This document shows, in pieces, positions 1 through 11,664 of a stretch of 64,000 nt of DNA. The stretch's first letter is position 1; each line of letters begins with the position of its first letter. The stretch comes from Asterochloris sp. CNOR1 (taxonomy: Eukaryota; Chlorophyta; Trebouxiophyceae; Trebouxiales; Trebouxiaceae), in the NCBI GenBank assembly GCA_963969365.1, contig OZ017757.1:434001-498000 (forward strand), read 5' to 3'. The notes under the pieces were generated by a model. That model saw only the letters and a program-made list of their open reading frames with translations, was not told the DNA's origin and did no database searches. A program made the position numbers and the translations under genes.

Positions 1-3000
1 GGCAGGCTGTTGGTGATGTTACCAGAAGCATATCTGCTCGCTGAGCTAAGCAGCAGCCTGCCTGCTCACTGTGGTGAGCTGAGCAGCAGCAAGCCTGTTC
101 GCGAGCTGAGCAGCAGCAGCAAGCCTGCTTGCATGCTCTGCTGATCACAGACAGGCTGCCCAGCAAGGCAGCGAAGGCTGGACATGCATGCAGGCGATGG
201 GGCCTCAATGCTCTGATGGAGGCATTGGTGCAGCGTTCAAGCATGCAGGGCTGCAGGACGCTGCAGCAGGGTCACTTGTGGCTCCCATGCCCTGCAGGTG
301 CGGCGAGTCGCTTTCCTGGTGCTGGCAGACAGCAGGAAGATCACCTTTGACAGGTTGAGGTGAGGCTCCTGCCGCCTCCACCATGTGGTGCAGCTGTGCT
401 CAGTTCAGACCTGACTCTGCATTTGCTGCAGCTTCCTGTGCTGTCCCATCAGAGTGGCTCGCCGGTGCATCTTGCTGCAAGTATGATGTGCTGGGTTAGT
501 GGCTGTCAGGACTCCCTCGCAGGGCACCTCCAGCAGCATTCTCAGAACGATGCTGGCGCTTGCTCTGCACTGCCTGCTGGGCACAGCGAGCTCCTGCGTG
601 CTTGGCCAGCAGCACTGTCACCCAGCTCAGGCACTGGCAGTCAGACTCGACTTGGGAGCGACGAGCAAGGTGCCCTGCTGCAGCGGTGCCCAGCGCGCCA
701 CCCTGCTCAAGCAGGGCCTGGGGGACCGCGCGGCGTCAGTGCGTGAGGCTGCGGGCAGCATGCTGCAGTCCTGGCTGGCCGGCGAGGCCTGTGGGCAGGA
801 CCCCTTCAGCCTGCTCGCGGGACTGCAGGTCACTGAGTTTGAAGGTGAGCACCCACCACCCTCATCCTCAAGTTCTCAAGTATGGCACTGCCTGCGGGCA
901 GGTCCTCCCAGGCTGCTGACAGGGCTGCAAGGCACCAGATCTGCAAGTGGGCACGCTAGCAGCTTCCAGTCTGAGCTTTGCATCATTCTGGTGTCCCAGC
1001 ACGTGGTGCAATCTGCACTCCCAGCTGTGCGGGCCGAGCTGTGCATCTGCTGCTGCTGCAGATGAGGCTGTGCAAGCGCTTGATGCTCTGCTGCGGAACG
1101 GCCTTGTGGCTCTGGACAGTCACGCTCACGCCGCTGCTGAGCAGCAGGAGGGCCTGCACAGCGGAGCTGCAAGCGGCCGGCTTCTGTCTCCTGAGGAGGC
1201 TCTCTTCTGGTGGGTGCCAGCAGCTTGTTGACCGACATGCTGCACGAGCACAGCTCCATTGGTGCTGGAAGGTCTGAGACATGTGTGGACTGCCTCCCTG
1301 CAAAGCTTATACGGTGCTATGGGAGCTGCGCAGGCAAGCATCTGGGCCGCCCAAGTGGACTCCATGTGGACTCCAGGTCTTGCCAGACTGTCCAGTGTGT
1401 GCTCAGCTGTGCGCAGCTCTGCCACCTCTGGTGCTGCTGCTGCAGCCAAGGGTAAGGGCAGACAGCAAGGTGCTTTGCATACCCAATACAGCCAAGAACA
1501 GAGGTGGACAGCAAGGTGACGCCATGTGCAAGGCAAACACGGACCTAGTGGCATGTGCAGGCGCGTAGCGTGCCAGTTCCTGGAGGGTGGCAGCCGGCAG
1601 CGCGGGCAGGCCGCAGCTGCAGCAAGCGGCGCACCAGCCGCTGCAGAGGCCGCAGCTGCAAGCGACGGGCTGGAGGTGGGCACAGCAGCACACTGCTGGA
1701 GCTGTGTGCTGCCCAGGATGGCTGTGTCCCTCTGGAAGGGCCGTGATGGGCAGGCATGTGCTGCAGGCTGATGCAAGTTGAACCAGCGTGTGTAATGCTG
1801 TTCAAATATGGCCGCCCCACTCCGCACCTGCGCTACCTTGTGGCCGATGGCTCACATGTGCAACACCTTTCCTGGACCCGTAGCATGATTATGCTCCCTG
1901 CACTGCAGATTCTAGAGCGTGCTCTCCCAGCAACCGCTTCGGATCTAATGGAGTTGATTGACCGCCATGCAGCCCAGGGTGCAGAGCACCGCTTTGCTGC
2001 CCGGCAGCTGCTGATCATTGCAGCCCAGTGCCTGGTGAGGCAGATGAAACATGCCTCTGAAGGGCCAAGCAGCAACTATAGCTGTGCATTCACAGCCAAG
2101 TTCATGACGCAAGCCTCCACGGCCACTGCAACATTTTTCAGCAAGCAATCTGAGTCTGTGCTTGCCAAAAGGTAGAAATGCACAGCCAATTGTTTTCACC
2201 CATTGCATTGGCTGCTGCAGGACCTCACTGATGCTGCTGGGCGCAATGCAGCTGCTCTGCTGGTGCAGAGATTGCTGTGTGAGGAGCCCAGGTGGGTGGC
2301 AAAACCAGGGACCCAAATTGTCAGGGACACTCCTGTGCCGAAAGCAGGGGACATACAAGCTGCTGTGCTTAAGAATGCAGGTGAGTAGCAAGAATGATGG
2401 CCCATTTGAGGCGTCAGCAGGCTTGTTTGTGCCATAAGCATGTGGCATCAACCTTGCACCAAGTGCTTTGAGGCCCAGCTTCATTGCTTGGGTGCCTGAT
2501 GGCCATCACTGGCATTGATGATTGGCCTGGTTGCTGTGGCGCACCCTGGTCACTCTGTTCAGTCACTGCTGTGCAGCTCCGAGGCAGTTGGCAGCCATTG
2601 GGAGGCAGCCATTGGGGAGCTGGCTGAGAGGGTGTTCCCCAGCCATAGTGACCTAGCTGCAGCAATGCTTCAGGCCCTCAGCCAGGTGTATGACCAGTGG
2701 CACCTGGATGGCAGTCCTGCAGCTGGCCTGCTGGCAGCTGAGGATGCACCTGCTTCAGAGGAGGCTGGTGATGACGGCGCAGGCAAGCTGCCTGTGCTGC
2801 TATATATTTTATATTGCCGCAGCTGTACCTGCAGGCATGTCTGACTGCATGGCAGGCTGAGGAAGTGCCACGCTGATAGCCACGACTGCTGCACAGCAGC
2901 TGCGCCCTGCACCAGGTCATCTCACTCTGATGGCCATGCTGTGAGTTTAAATGCAGCCAGCTTGCACCTTTGCAAACCTAGGTTGCTTGCTGCAGATGCA

Positions 3001-6000
3001 ATGGCAGGCATCCTGGCACGGGCTGCCCTCCTGCGTGGCGACAGCGAGCACCTTGAGCAATGCCTCAGGGTGGCAGGGCTCCTGCTGGAGCGCCTGCCGT
3101 CAGCCAGGCTGGCGCCTTTTGCCATGGGAACTGCAGATAAATTCACATGCCTGGCAGATGTCTGGCACAAACTCATCCTTCCCAGCCTGCTCAACAACAA
3201 GGTGGACGCTGTCAGGTGATGATATGAGGCATTTTGGTCAGCCTGATGCCTGCAATTGTCGTGGGCGCTCGTGCAGTATCAGGAACAGCGTCAGTGTGTC
3301 AGAGCCGTGCAGACCTTGCCCTGCCGATCAGTGCTGGCAGGCTGCAAGACAGCCACCTGCATATCCAGCATTACTGCTTGTGCGTGCAAACAGGTTTTCA
3401 GGCAATGTGTGGAGCTTTCAAAAATGTGTCCCTGCCGTCAGGCGGCCACAGACCGTCAGGGACTTCTGCAACTGATGCGCAAGCCAGGCAGTCAAGCTGG
3501 CACAAAATTCATTAAGCCCTTTGTGACACAGACTCAGATGCGTGCAGGGCAGAGGCGGTGCGCTGTCTGGGGCTGTTCTGCCTGCTGGAGGGCTGCGTCC
3601 CAGAGCAGGCCACCCTCGGGGTGCTCCTGCTGCGCCAGGCCCTCCTGGGGGAGCACCCAGCAGTGGCAGCAGTGGCTGCACAGGGGCTGACTGACCTCGC
3701 CATGCTCAGGTCAGTCCCTTAGTGCCATTGTGTGCCCCTCGGCTCCGCCTGCACCCTCCTCTGTGACTTTCAACGTGATTCGGCATTTGTTCACAGCTTG
3801 ATGGGGGTGGTAGCTTTCGGCACTGCTCAGGAACCCAGGAAATTGAAATGCTGGGCTTGGCCCTTGCTGCAAAGCCTGCCTTGCTCAATCTGCCTTATGC
3901 TGAGGCCGGCCCTAAGCTTTTTCAGTAGAAGCAGATCAAGTGCTGCTACAGGCTGCTACTTCAACTGCAGGGGTGCCAAGGCTCTCGATGAGCTGACCAC
4001 TGGCCTCCTGCTGAGGCCTGAAGAGACAGCCATGATGGTACAGGCAGCAGGCTTTCAGACTGGCCAGAAAGGGCTCGCCGAGAAGGAGCCTATGCTGGAG
4101 TTGCTGCTGTGTCGACTGGCCACTAGCATTGAGGCGGTTGACACGCTGTCCACAAAACGGTGGGGCAGTTGTGCAGCTCACTGGGCGGCTGCTGATCGCG
4201 CTGCTGCTTGGGAGGGCAGCACCTGCTGCCCTGCTGCTAGCCAGGGTGGGCCACTGCAATTCAGGCTGCTCTCTCGCATTTATGGAAGCAGTGGAGCAGC
4301 AAGGACTTAGCTCTTGATGTCTGCGGCTGCCTCTGGAGCAGGGCATGCTAATGCAGCCTTTTCTGAGCGCAGTATGAGTTTGGGGTGCTGGATCTGTTGC
4401 GAAAGAGATGGCAAATGCTGTCAGGCCATTGGAATGGCATTCGGCACAGGCCAGCAATTGGACACCAAGCAAACTTACATCATTATGAGTGTCCAAGCCT
4501 GGGCATGAAGGCACAGCAGGGCACTTGCACATGGGTCACCCTGCACGGCAAAGGTGTATATGTCGTGCACAGCAACAGCGATTGAAGAGTGTCAGAGCAC
4601 ATGACCAGCCAGCAGTGTCTGCAGGCTGTGAACTGTGAGTGGCAGCTGCATTCAAGCACCAACAGGAGCGGCAAACTGCAGGCAGGGCACAGTAATTTGT
4701 ATGTGCACATGTCACGTTAACAGCAGTTCAAGCAGTGTATGTAGCACTTGTGTGCAGGGCCAGGACTGAGCTGGCTGCAGAGCTGACAGCCACCTTGCAG
4801 CATGCTGCCTTCTCCCGACCCCTGCTGTCTTTGGCTGCTGAATTCTCTACTCATCTCATCTGCAGGAACACAAAGGAGGAGGAGGAGGCTGCTGAGCTGG
4901 CAGCCTCAGCAGAGCTGGCTGGGTCTCTGGCAGAGGGTCTGGCCAAGATTGCGCTCACGGCATATGGAGGGGTGCAGCTGGAGCAGGCCGACGTAGTGAA
5001 GGTGGCTGATGCTGCCTTCATGCTGAGATAAGGGGATCGTTCATTGGCTGCTGGTGCATGGTGGCCTGGAGTCTGCTTTGGCAGTTGCCTGACTGACAAG
5101 TGGTGTCCGTGCATCCCCCATCGCTGTGGTACTTCTGGCGGGGGACTTGGGAGCTCTGTGCCACAGATTAGTTGCTAGCACTGCTGCATGTCTCCAAGGG
5201 CGGGCCCTGGCATGTAGCGGACAGCCTCTCCAACATGTAAGTCTCAGCTAAAGCTAGGTTCCCTGAGGCCCCTCACCCTGGCCCTTTTTGCTGCAGGTTG
5301 CCTGCTGGTGCTGGTTGAGCCCCTTTGGGGCCAACTTGACTGCCAGACAGTGGGCCATCTGCTGCTGCAGTGCTGGTGTTGACGTGTCTGCCTGCAGATT
5401 GCACCAATAGGGGCCAGGACTGACTAGTGAAGTGAGGCTGGATCATCTTTGACCCTGCGCCTGCAGGTGCTGGCACAGCTGCTGGTGGCCCACTTTGACC
5501 CCCAGACGGAGCACGCAGGCCGCCTGAGGCAGTGCCTGACGGTCTTCTTTCCTGCATATGCGGGAGCAGGGGCTGACAGGCAGCAGCTGCTGGGACGCGC
5601 CATGCTGCCAGCTGTGCACCAGACATTGGCAAGCAGTGGGAAGGGAAGGTCGCCAGCGCCTTTGCTGCTGCGCTTTGTGCTGCAGCTGCTGCAGGTAAGG
5701 TTCTGAGGTGCTGGCTGTGCAAAAACAGCATCATGCTTGGTGTCATCGATCACTGTACATGGGGCACCACTTTCAGGGGGTACAGGTCAAGGTACTTGAC
5801 TTGTCACTGCCTGGGGCCTTGCGTTTTGATGGGTACAGGTCAATATGCTTGGCCTGACCGATCACTGCATGGGGTAGGTGCAGCATTTCAGGTGCTGCTG
5901 CCATGGATATCCGGAAAGCTGCTGGACAAGGAGGACTGCACCACAGCTCTTCTGCTGTGTGCTGCAGTTGCTGCAAGCAGGTATGGTCGCGCTGTATTTA

Positions 6001-9000
6001 TGTCTGACCATGAACCGCTACGTTTAACACCTCTCCGGCTTCTCTGGGAAGCAGGAGCTCCACTGTGTGCTGGGGCAAGTAAGCTAGCTATTCTGTAGTG
6101 CGTAGTCTTAGGGGGTGTTAAGGGAGTCTGTTGCAAGAACACAGTCTCAAGAAAACAGCTACACAGGAGCTGTGCTGCTCGCCTGGTGTGCACTCCTGCT
6201 CTGCCCAGGCCATGGCCACAATGCAGTCAGGAGACACTGCAGCTGGCTGATCAAGCAGGCCAGCACACAACTGAGGGGCCTCAGCGGCACTGCAGTAGCG
6301 GGGGATATCACAGAGCTTGAGCTTTGATCCCTTGAATGTTTGCTGTGCAGATGTCCCCACACGCCGATGACGGGCCTGAGTCAGCAGCTGCAGAGCCAGC
6401 AGACGAAGACGATGAGCAAGAGGTGGACAGCCGTGCTGCAGCGGGCACGTCCGTCAGGCAGCAGGAGCACATGGGCTTCCCAGATCTGGCAGAGCAGCTG
6501 CTGGTTGAGGTGAGCCCAGACCCTTGTTCCATGGGGAGTTGGCAGCCGTCTTAAAGCGGGCCTTCATTGGCTCTTGAACACTTGCACAGCAGCAGGCCCC
6601 TCCTGCAAATAGCGACTGCAGATGAGACTCTCAATCCCTAACAAGGCATCTGCCATCTAGAGGTGACTTGCAGGTTGCAGAGTTGCCCTGCAAAGCATCA
6701 AAGAAGATGGACGCCTTACAGCTGCAAGCCTGCCCCAGCTGCCTACTGATCCCATATGAGTAATTGCTGGTATCCTGCTGCGGGTGCTGGGCTGCCCCAG
6801 GATAGCACTTGTCTTGCATAGATGCATGTCTGCCAGATTGTTGTGGCACCAAAGTGACCAAAGCAACCTCTGGTGCAGGTTCTGGGCTGTCCCAAGACGC
6901 CGGCCTCCAAACCCTACATTTCCAGCTTGCTCAAGGTGTTGGCAGGCCTGCCTCTGGGAGGCTGCAGCCAGGAGGCAGTCAAACGCCTGCGGAGTCTGGC
7001 TGGTGCGTGGGCTGCACTCCTCTGCTTACTTGTCCAGTACCCCTGCCACAGCTGTGGTGAATGGGGAGCATGTGCCTGCAAAGTCTGCCGCAGCCAGGAG
7101 GGTCACAAGGGCCTGCAAGGGCTGGCAAGTAACAAGAATGCAGCTGCGGTGCATGTGCGTACTGGGTGCCTTTTGGGGAAGCAGCCTCTGACTTGCATAG
7201 GATGCGTCCTGATAGCCCCTGCGCCAGTGCATGCTGAGCAGCGGCCAGCCCGCCGAGCTCTGCAGGTGCACATAGGCCTCTTGGCTGCATAAGAGGCCTC
7301 TGTGCATGTCCTGACCTTGCCAACTCAGAGCAGACACCTGCCTGATGCAGACAGGATCCAGGTCCAGGCACAGCACTTTATGTGGCAGTTTAGAGTGCTA
7401 TTATTGCTGCTTACGACTTGCCTGTGTTTGAATCATCAAAGGCATAATTCCTGCTGGCTGTATCAAGGCCTGGCTTGCCAGCAGCTGCTGCCATTTCACG
7501 GCAAGGCTGATGCTGCAGACAGGGTGAGAGCTGGAACAAAGGACAGATTGGCACTGAAGGATGCAGACCAACTCATTGCCAGGCTGGCTGCAATGGACAA
7601 GACCCCTACAGAGGTGGGTTGTGTGAGGCTGATGCCTGGCCTTTGTCTGGCATTTGGGCGCCTTGACTGCAAGCACATGCAGGACCTGCAGCAAATTCTG
7701 GTGCTCAGGGACCTGGAATCCTGAAAGCTTAACTTCTTTTCCAGGACATCTCTTTCAGCACCAGCCGGCAGCTGAGGAGACCGGTGCTCAGCGGCTGGGG
7801 TGACAGGCGGTGCTATGGGCTGCAAAGGCACTGACACTTGTCTTGCTCCAGGCAGATCCGTCTTTACTTGAAGCGGTGACCTTGCATTTTAGTGATGCCC
7901 AGACATTGTTGGCCGACTACAATGTGTGCCCTCATGCAGGTCTATCCGTGACTTACCGGGCGCGATGCTGCCTTGCCTTGCAAAGTAGTCAGCGAGAGGC
8001 CCAGAGCTAGATGCTGCGCCTTTCAACCTTCTTGGCCATGTGAGGCAGCTGCATCTTGCTGTGAAACAAATCTTCACATGATTGGCCGCAGGCACCTCTC
8101 GGCAGAGGACTGGGCACCGCTGCATGTTGCCTAGCCAACTGAAGCAATTGCAAGCCAATTAAAGCAGCCCTCCATCTCTTCGCTGCAGGGTCTGTCGGCA
8201 GGGGACCTGGCATGCTGCATTCTGCTCTCCACCAGGTAGCGCTCGTCAAAGCCAAGTAGAGCAGCCCTCAACTGTCTGGCTGCAGGGCCTGTCAGCAGAG
8301 GACCTGGCAGCGCTGCTGGCCCAGGTCAGCTTGCACAGCGCGGAGGCCCAACTGCCCTTTGATGGCAGCCAGACGCCAGCCAGGAGGACGCCGGCGCGGC
8401 CGCGGCGCAGCAGGGCTGCTGCGGCTGTGGCTGCAGACTCTGTGAGCAGCGACGAGGATGAGCAGGTGGGGCCTTGGATCAAGGGGTGATCACTGTCGCA
8501 ATTGAGCACCGCCAGCGGCAGCAAAGGCTGCAGGATTGGAGAGCAGGGGTGGGTGGGGACTCACGGGCTCCTATGATCTGCATTCTGCATCACGAACGTG
8601 CAGCACTGGCAGCTGCGGCAGGGTAGCTGTGGAGGCTGGGAGCAGTGATGAGGAGGAGCAGGTGAGACGTGGTCTGGCATCATGCGGGGAGGAGCCCTGA
8701 ATATGTAGCAAAGCACTGGCGGCCGCAGCAGGGCTGCAGTATAGCTGCTGCAGGAGAGAAAGGCGCAATGGGAATGGAGGGCTGATGAAGGCTGCAAACA
8801 CTGCAAACAGGTGTCTCTATGACCAAACAGAGCACACAGCAGCAGGCCCTTCATAGCACTGTGTGTCTGAGCTTTGCAGCACTGTGCAGGTGCAGCAGCT
8901 GGCCCCTCCCAGCACTGTGCGTCGCCAGCTGCCAGCGCGCACCACCCGCAGCAGCAAAAGGGTTGTGGAGGAGCCTCTGCCTACATCATCAGACAGCGCA

Positions 9001-9273
9001 AGTGAGGACATGGGCAGCGATGCCAGCTGTGCGTCTGATGATGCAGCCTCAAATGACAAACATGCAGCTGAAGTTGGCCAACAGAGCACAGCTGCGGAGG
9101 CTGAGTCACAAGTGGTGCCGGATAGTGATGGGTCTGATCTGGAGAATGTGTGCAGCCGCCAAAGCAGCAGAGCATACCCTAGGAGTGGCAGCGCAGCCTC
9201 AAACCAGAAGGTTGGAGCAGGCAGCAGGCGCAGCTCAGCAAGATCAGCGCTTGCAGAGAACATCATCAAGTAA
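1..9273 (+). CDS. CAPG: Condensin complex subunit 3 (CAP-G/YCG1 family), 5' partial, multi-exon
   Basis: HEAT-repeat subunit of condensin, which compacts mitotic chromosomes with SMC2/SMC4. Exons I can place with agreeing phase: 298-359, 684-844, 1062-1209, 1561-1675, 1909-2034, 2221-2291, 2577-2767, 2996-3215, 3548-3709, 3971-about 4036, about 4866-5001, 5467-5694, 6351-6509, 6879-7002, 7519-7613, 7745-7799, 8286-8465 and 8890-9273 (TAA). Family signatures appear in order: VRRVAFLVLADSRK then LLKQGLGDRAASVREAA, QLLIIAAQCL, CLGLFCLLEG, SLAEGLAKIAL, and the hallmark LRQCLTVFFPAYA at about 5530. The C-terminus (8286 onward) is a low-complexity acidic Ser/Asp/Glu and Arg tail, usual for the family. 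By comparison with human CAP-G the first exon here matches roughly residue 200, so about 200 residues lie upstream of the window. The stretches 4040-4860 and 7800-8285 probably hide further exons that I could not phase. Confidence 0.93.
41..130. repeat. Short tandem repeat in CAP-G intron
   Basis: Three imperfect direct copies of a roughly 35-base unit built on gagctgagcagcagcaagcc lie just inside the window, upstream of the first recognisable CAP-G exon. Intronic, no coding potential seen. Confidence 0.6.
8092..8285 (+). repeat. Two decayed tandem copies of the CAP-G exon at 8286, 97-base period
   Basis: Acceptor-plus-exon starts at 8092, 8189 and 8286 are exactly 97 bases apart. Each follows a CAG and begins with a form of GGCCTGTCAGCAGAGGACCTGG. 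The flanking intron is also repeated (agcagccctc before the second and third copies). Only the third copy continues as an open exon encoding GLSAEDLAALLAQ; the first two are decayed. Confidence 0.85.
8600..8760 (+). repeat. Decayed copies of the acidic CAP-G exon end
   Basis: The real exon ends near 8465 with gacgaggatgagcag followed by the GT donor. A similar end, gatgaggaggagcag followed by GTGAG, occurs at about 8663. The upstream part of that exon (gccgcggcgcagcagggctg) recurs degenerately near 8603 and again near 8713. None of these can be joined in frame, so they are read as intronic shadows. Confidence 0.65.
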
Positions 9274-9357
9274 AAGCATATCATGAACAGTCAATCACAG
9301 CAAGTCATTGCAGACCAGGACAAGAAGGTTGCATGGCAAAGAATTCATTCAAGCCAA

Positions 9358-9362
9358 TGTAA
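9358..9362 (+). terminator. TGTAA poly(A) signal of CAP-G
   Basis: TGTAA, the usual chlorophyte polyadenylation signal, lies 85 bases after the CAP-G stop codon and 9 bases before the stop of the convergent patatin gene, so the two 3' ends nearly abut or overlap. Confidence 0.6.
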
Positions 9363-9370
9363 GGGTATAG

Positions 9371-10958
9371 TCACGAACGCTTGGGGAAGATCTGTTCAAG
9401 TTTGCCAGCCTGATCCAGCCGCTGCGCATAGGCCTCTCCCTGCTTCACTAACCTCAAGACATCTTCATAAGATCGAAGTTTGAGGAAATCAAAGCGAGAA
9501 TAGCTGAGCTGGTCATCGTCGTAGTAATCTAGCATCAGGGATCTCCGCCCCTTGCACTGGAGGAGCTCAGAGTTGCTCTTGGTCAAGAAGTCCCCCAAGC
9601 TCCCATCGATGCACAGCTTGCCCCTGAATCTGACAGCTGGCCGACCGTCCAGGAAGAACGGGACGTGCACCAAGGCCATGGTTGCATCGATGAGCTCTTG
9701 CCGCGAGGCAAAGTCTTGGACGGCCACAGGCGCAATGGAGGGCAGCTGAGTGACCACCAGACGCAGGCGTGTGCGGCAGATCTCGGCAGCGTTGCATGGC
9801 AAGATGTCGTCTAGCCACTCGCGCACCAGCTTCCCCCAGATGCCTGCCAGGCCCAGTTTGCGGTCCCAGATCTTAGCCTCCTGGGCCAGCTCGTAGGCTC
9901 GACTGACGGCCTTCTCTGAGTCCACCTGCAAACCCAGAACACTGAAATCAAGATGTGAAGATGTGTCGCCCAGTTCGCCCCAGATGCCTGTAAGCGGTCC
10001 CAAATCTTGGCTAGCACAGCTGGTAATACTAGCTGACAGCTCTGTCTGGGTCCACCTACAAAATGCAAGCCTTGTCAGACGCTTTCTGAGTGGCCGCCTG
10101 CAAGATTTCTGCTCCAGGAACTTTTGTATGTACAGAAGAGGCCACACAGCGTCTAGCCGCAGGATGCAGAAGTCTCCAGGCAGCACTTCACCTGCTTGCC
10201 GAGAATTACCGACGGGTTCTGGGAACCTGAAGCACCTGGGGGATCTTGGAGTGCATACTAAATTGCCCATGATTATTCAAAGGGTGTTCTGGCCAGGACT
10301 GTGCCTTCATTCGGCAGCTGGTGCTTCAGGCCCTGAGCTTGCATGCTTCGGCCACAGGGCTTGCATGCAGAGCCCACCCAGCACCTGCCCGCTGACGGGC
10401 AACAGGTCCCCCATGCCACTCAGGTTGCAAGCAGGGCCCACCTCGCACATTGCCAGTACCACCACGAGCGCTCCTGCAGACGCTCCTATCATCTCCGCCC
10501 TGCTCAGATCTGCACAGAATGTGATGGCTGGACAGATTCGCCATATCAGGACATTGAGATGCCTCAGGGAGCTCACCGTAGTGTGCATTGAGATATTGAG
10601 TACCGCCAATTTGCCAAAAGAAGAGTATGCCGCCCCCTGCGCCAATCAGTACTGGTGCATCGCTCTGGGCCTGCTGCAGGGTGCCCACATTGACCTGCTG
10701 CTCAGCAGCTGTGGCGCCAATCAGCACTGGTGCCTTGCTTTGGGCCTGCTGTGTTGTGCCTGGATCGATCGGCTGGTCTGCAGCTGCAGATGTAATGAAG
10801 GTGCTGCTTCTGCATGACCGCCTGGCGCCAGCTTGGTGTGAATGCCGGGCCTGCCTGGCATGCACTTGCAGGCGATGCTGGAGGTAAGGCTGGCATTGCA
10901 GGCAGGGCAGCCCTGCAAAACGAGAACAGGAATGAGAGGGCCCACAGGCAGCAGACAT
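9371..10958 (-). CDS. Patatin-like phospholipase (lipid acyl hydrolase), predicted plastid-targeted
   Basis: Three exons on the minus strand, 10958-10577, 10509-10442 and 9925-9371 (stop), join in phase to 334 residues. Patatins hydrolyse acyl esters of membrane or storage lipids through a Ser-Asp dyad. The oxyanion glycine stretch GAGGGILFFWQIGG precedes GASAG (nucleophile about Ser138), and the catalytic Asp sits in LCIDGS (about residue 257). The first ATG of the frame, at 10958, starts a Ser/Ala/Arg-rich leader of about 60 residues that looks like a chloroplast transit peptide. Residues about 75-125 hold a 25-residue tandem repeat ending QSKAPVLIGA / QSDAPVLIGA. The second intron (516 bases) contains decayed copies of the following exon start. 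Substrate class cannot be told from sequence. Confidence 0.9.
9965..10120 (-). repeat. Decayed duplicates of the patatin exon-3 start inside its own intron
   Basis: The plus-strand text at about 9828-9935 (gatgcctgcc, gcggtcccagatctt, gagtccacctgcaaac) recurs as gatgcctgta, gcggtcccaaatctt, gggtccacctacaaaa at about 9982-10065. A third, weaker acceptor region occurs near 10079-10110. They lie in the intron and would break the frame if retained. Confidence 0.75.
10637..10790 (-). repeat. In-frame 75-base coding repeat in patatin exon 1
   Basis: Two direct copies at 75-base spacing; the plus-strand matches are ccaatcagtactggtgc and ccaatcagcactggtgc. They give two 25-residue units ending APVLIGA. 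This lengthens the linker between the transit peptide and the patatin core. Confidence 0.85.
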
Positions 10959-11664
10959 CGCCCGGACAGACCGCACCTGATGGACTCTGCCCTGAAGGCA
11001 ATGCCATTGGCATCCTTGGCGCTAATGCATGGGGAATTTGACAAAACGAAAGATCACTATGCAAGTTCATGTCGATGTAGGACAGTGCACAAGCTGTGCA
11101 AGCCGTTCAAAGGAGTCGGCTGAACTTCATGGTGGTAAAGCCAGGCTGCATAAGTCCCTGGCCATACTTGACTATGAAGCTCCTGAAGCACCTGTCATAC
11201 AACAGCAGGTTTGCAAAGCAAAGTTGAAAGACAATGTGCTATTCATAGGCTGCAAAGAGCAGTCGTCTGATGACTTCAGTTCTGAGCAGTCGCTCCAGCA
11301 AGCAACATGTTGATGACGGCGGTCTCAGGCGCCGTCAGTCACACAAGGGTAGGCGTCATGAGGCAGCATTCCTGCAGTCAGAAGCCTGCCGTCAGCACCT
11401 GTCTCAGCTGGACATGTGTACGCCTGTCATCTGAAGGTCACCCAGACAACCCTTGGGACCAGCACTGCTGCACACAAGCATTCCAGTCAGCCTCCGACTC
11501 AGCACACTCAACCCAGATCTGCAGTTGGTGCACATTCGTGTTCACCCATTCACCCTCAAACAGTCCCGGCTGTACTCAAGGGTGCACTGGCCTGGTGGCT
11601 TTCTTCTTGGTGGCAGCGCATTTTCTGCGTGCCTCAAACGCAAGTTCCCACAGTTCTCAGAACT
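10959..11664. other. Intergenic stretch, no gene seen
   Basis: Lies between the 5' end of the patatin gene and the 3' end of the GH43 gene, both on the minus strand. Short open frames exist on the plus strand (for example 11029-11313) but show no family signature and no splice-consistent partner. It should contain the patatin promoter and the GH43 3' untranslated region. Confidence 0.4.

Noticed and set aside
8092-8285. Shadow copies as extra functional CAP-G exons
   Set aside because: The family motif is lost in both and no donor and phase combination keeps the protein open.
11029-11313. Plus-strand 94-residue frame
   Set aside because: No motif, no neighbour in phase, and low information; treated as intergenic.
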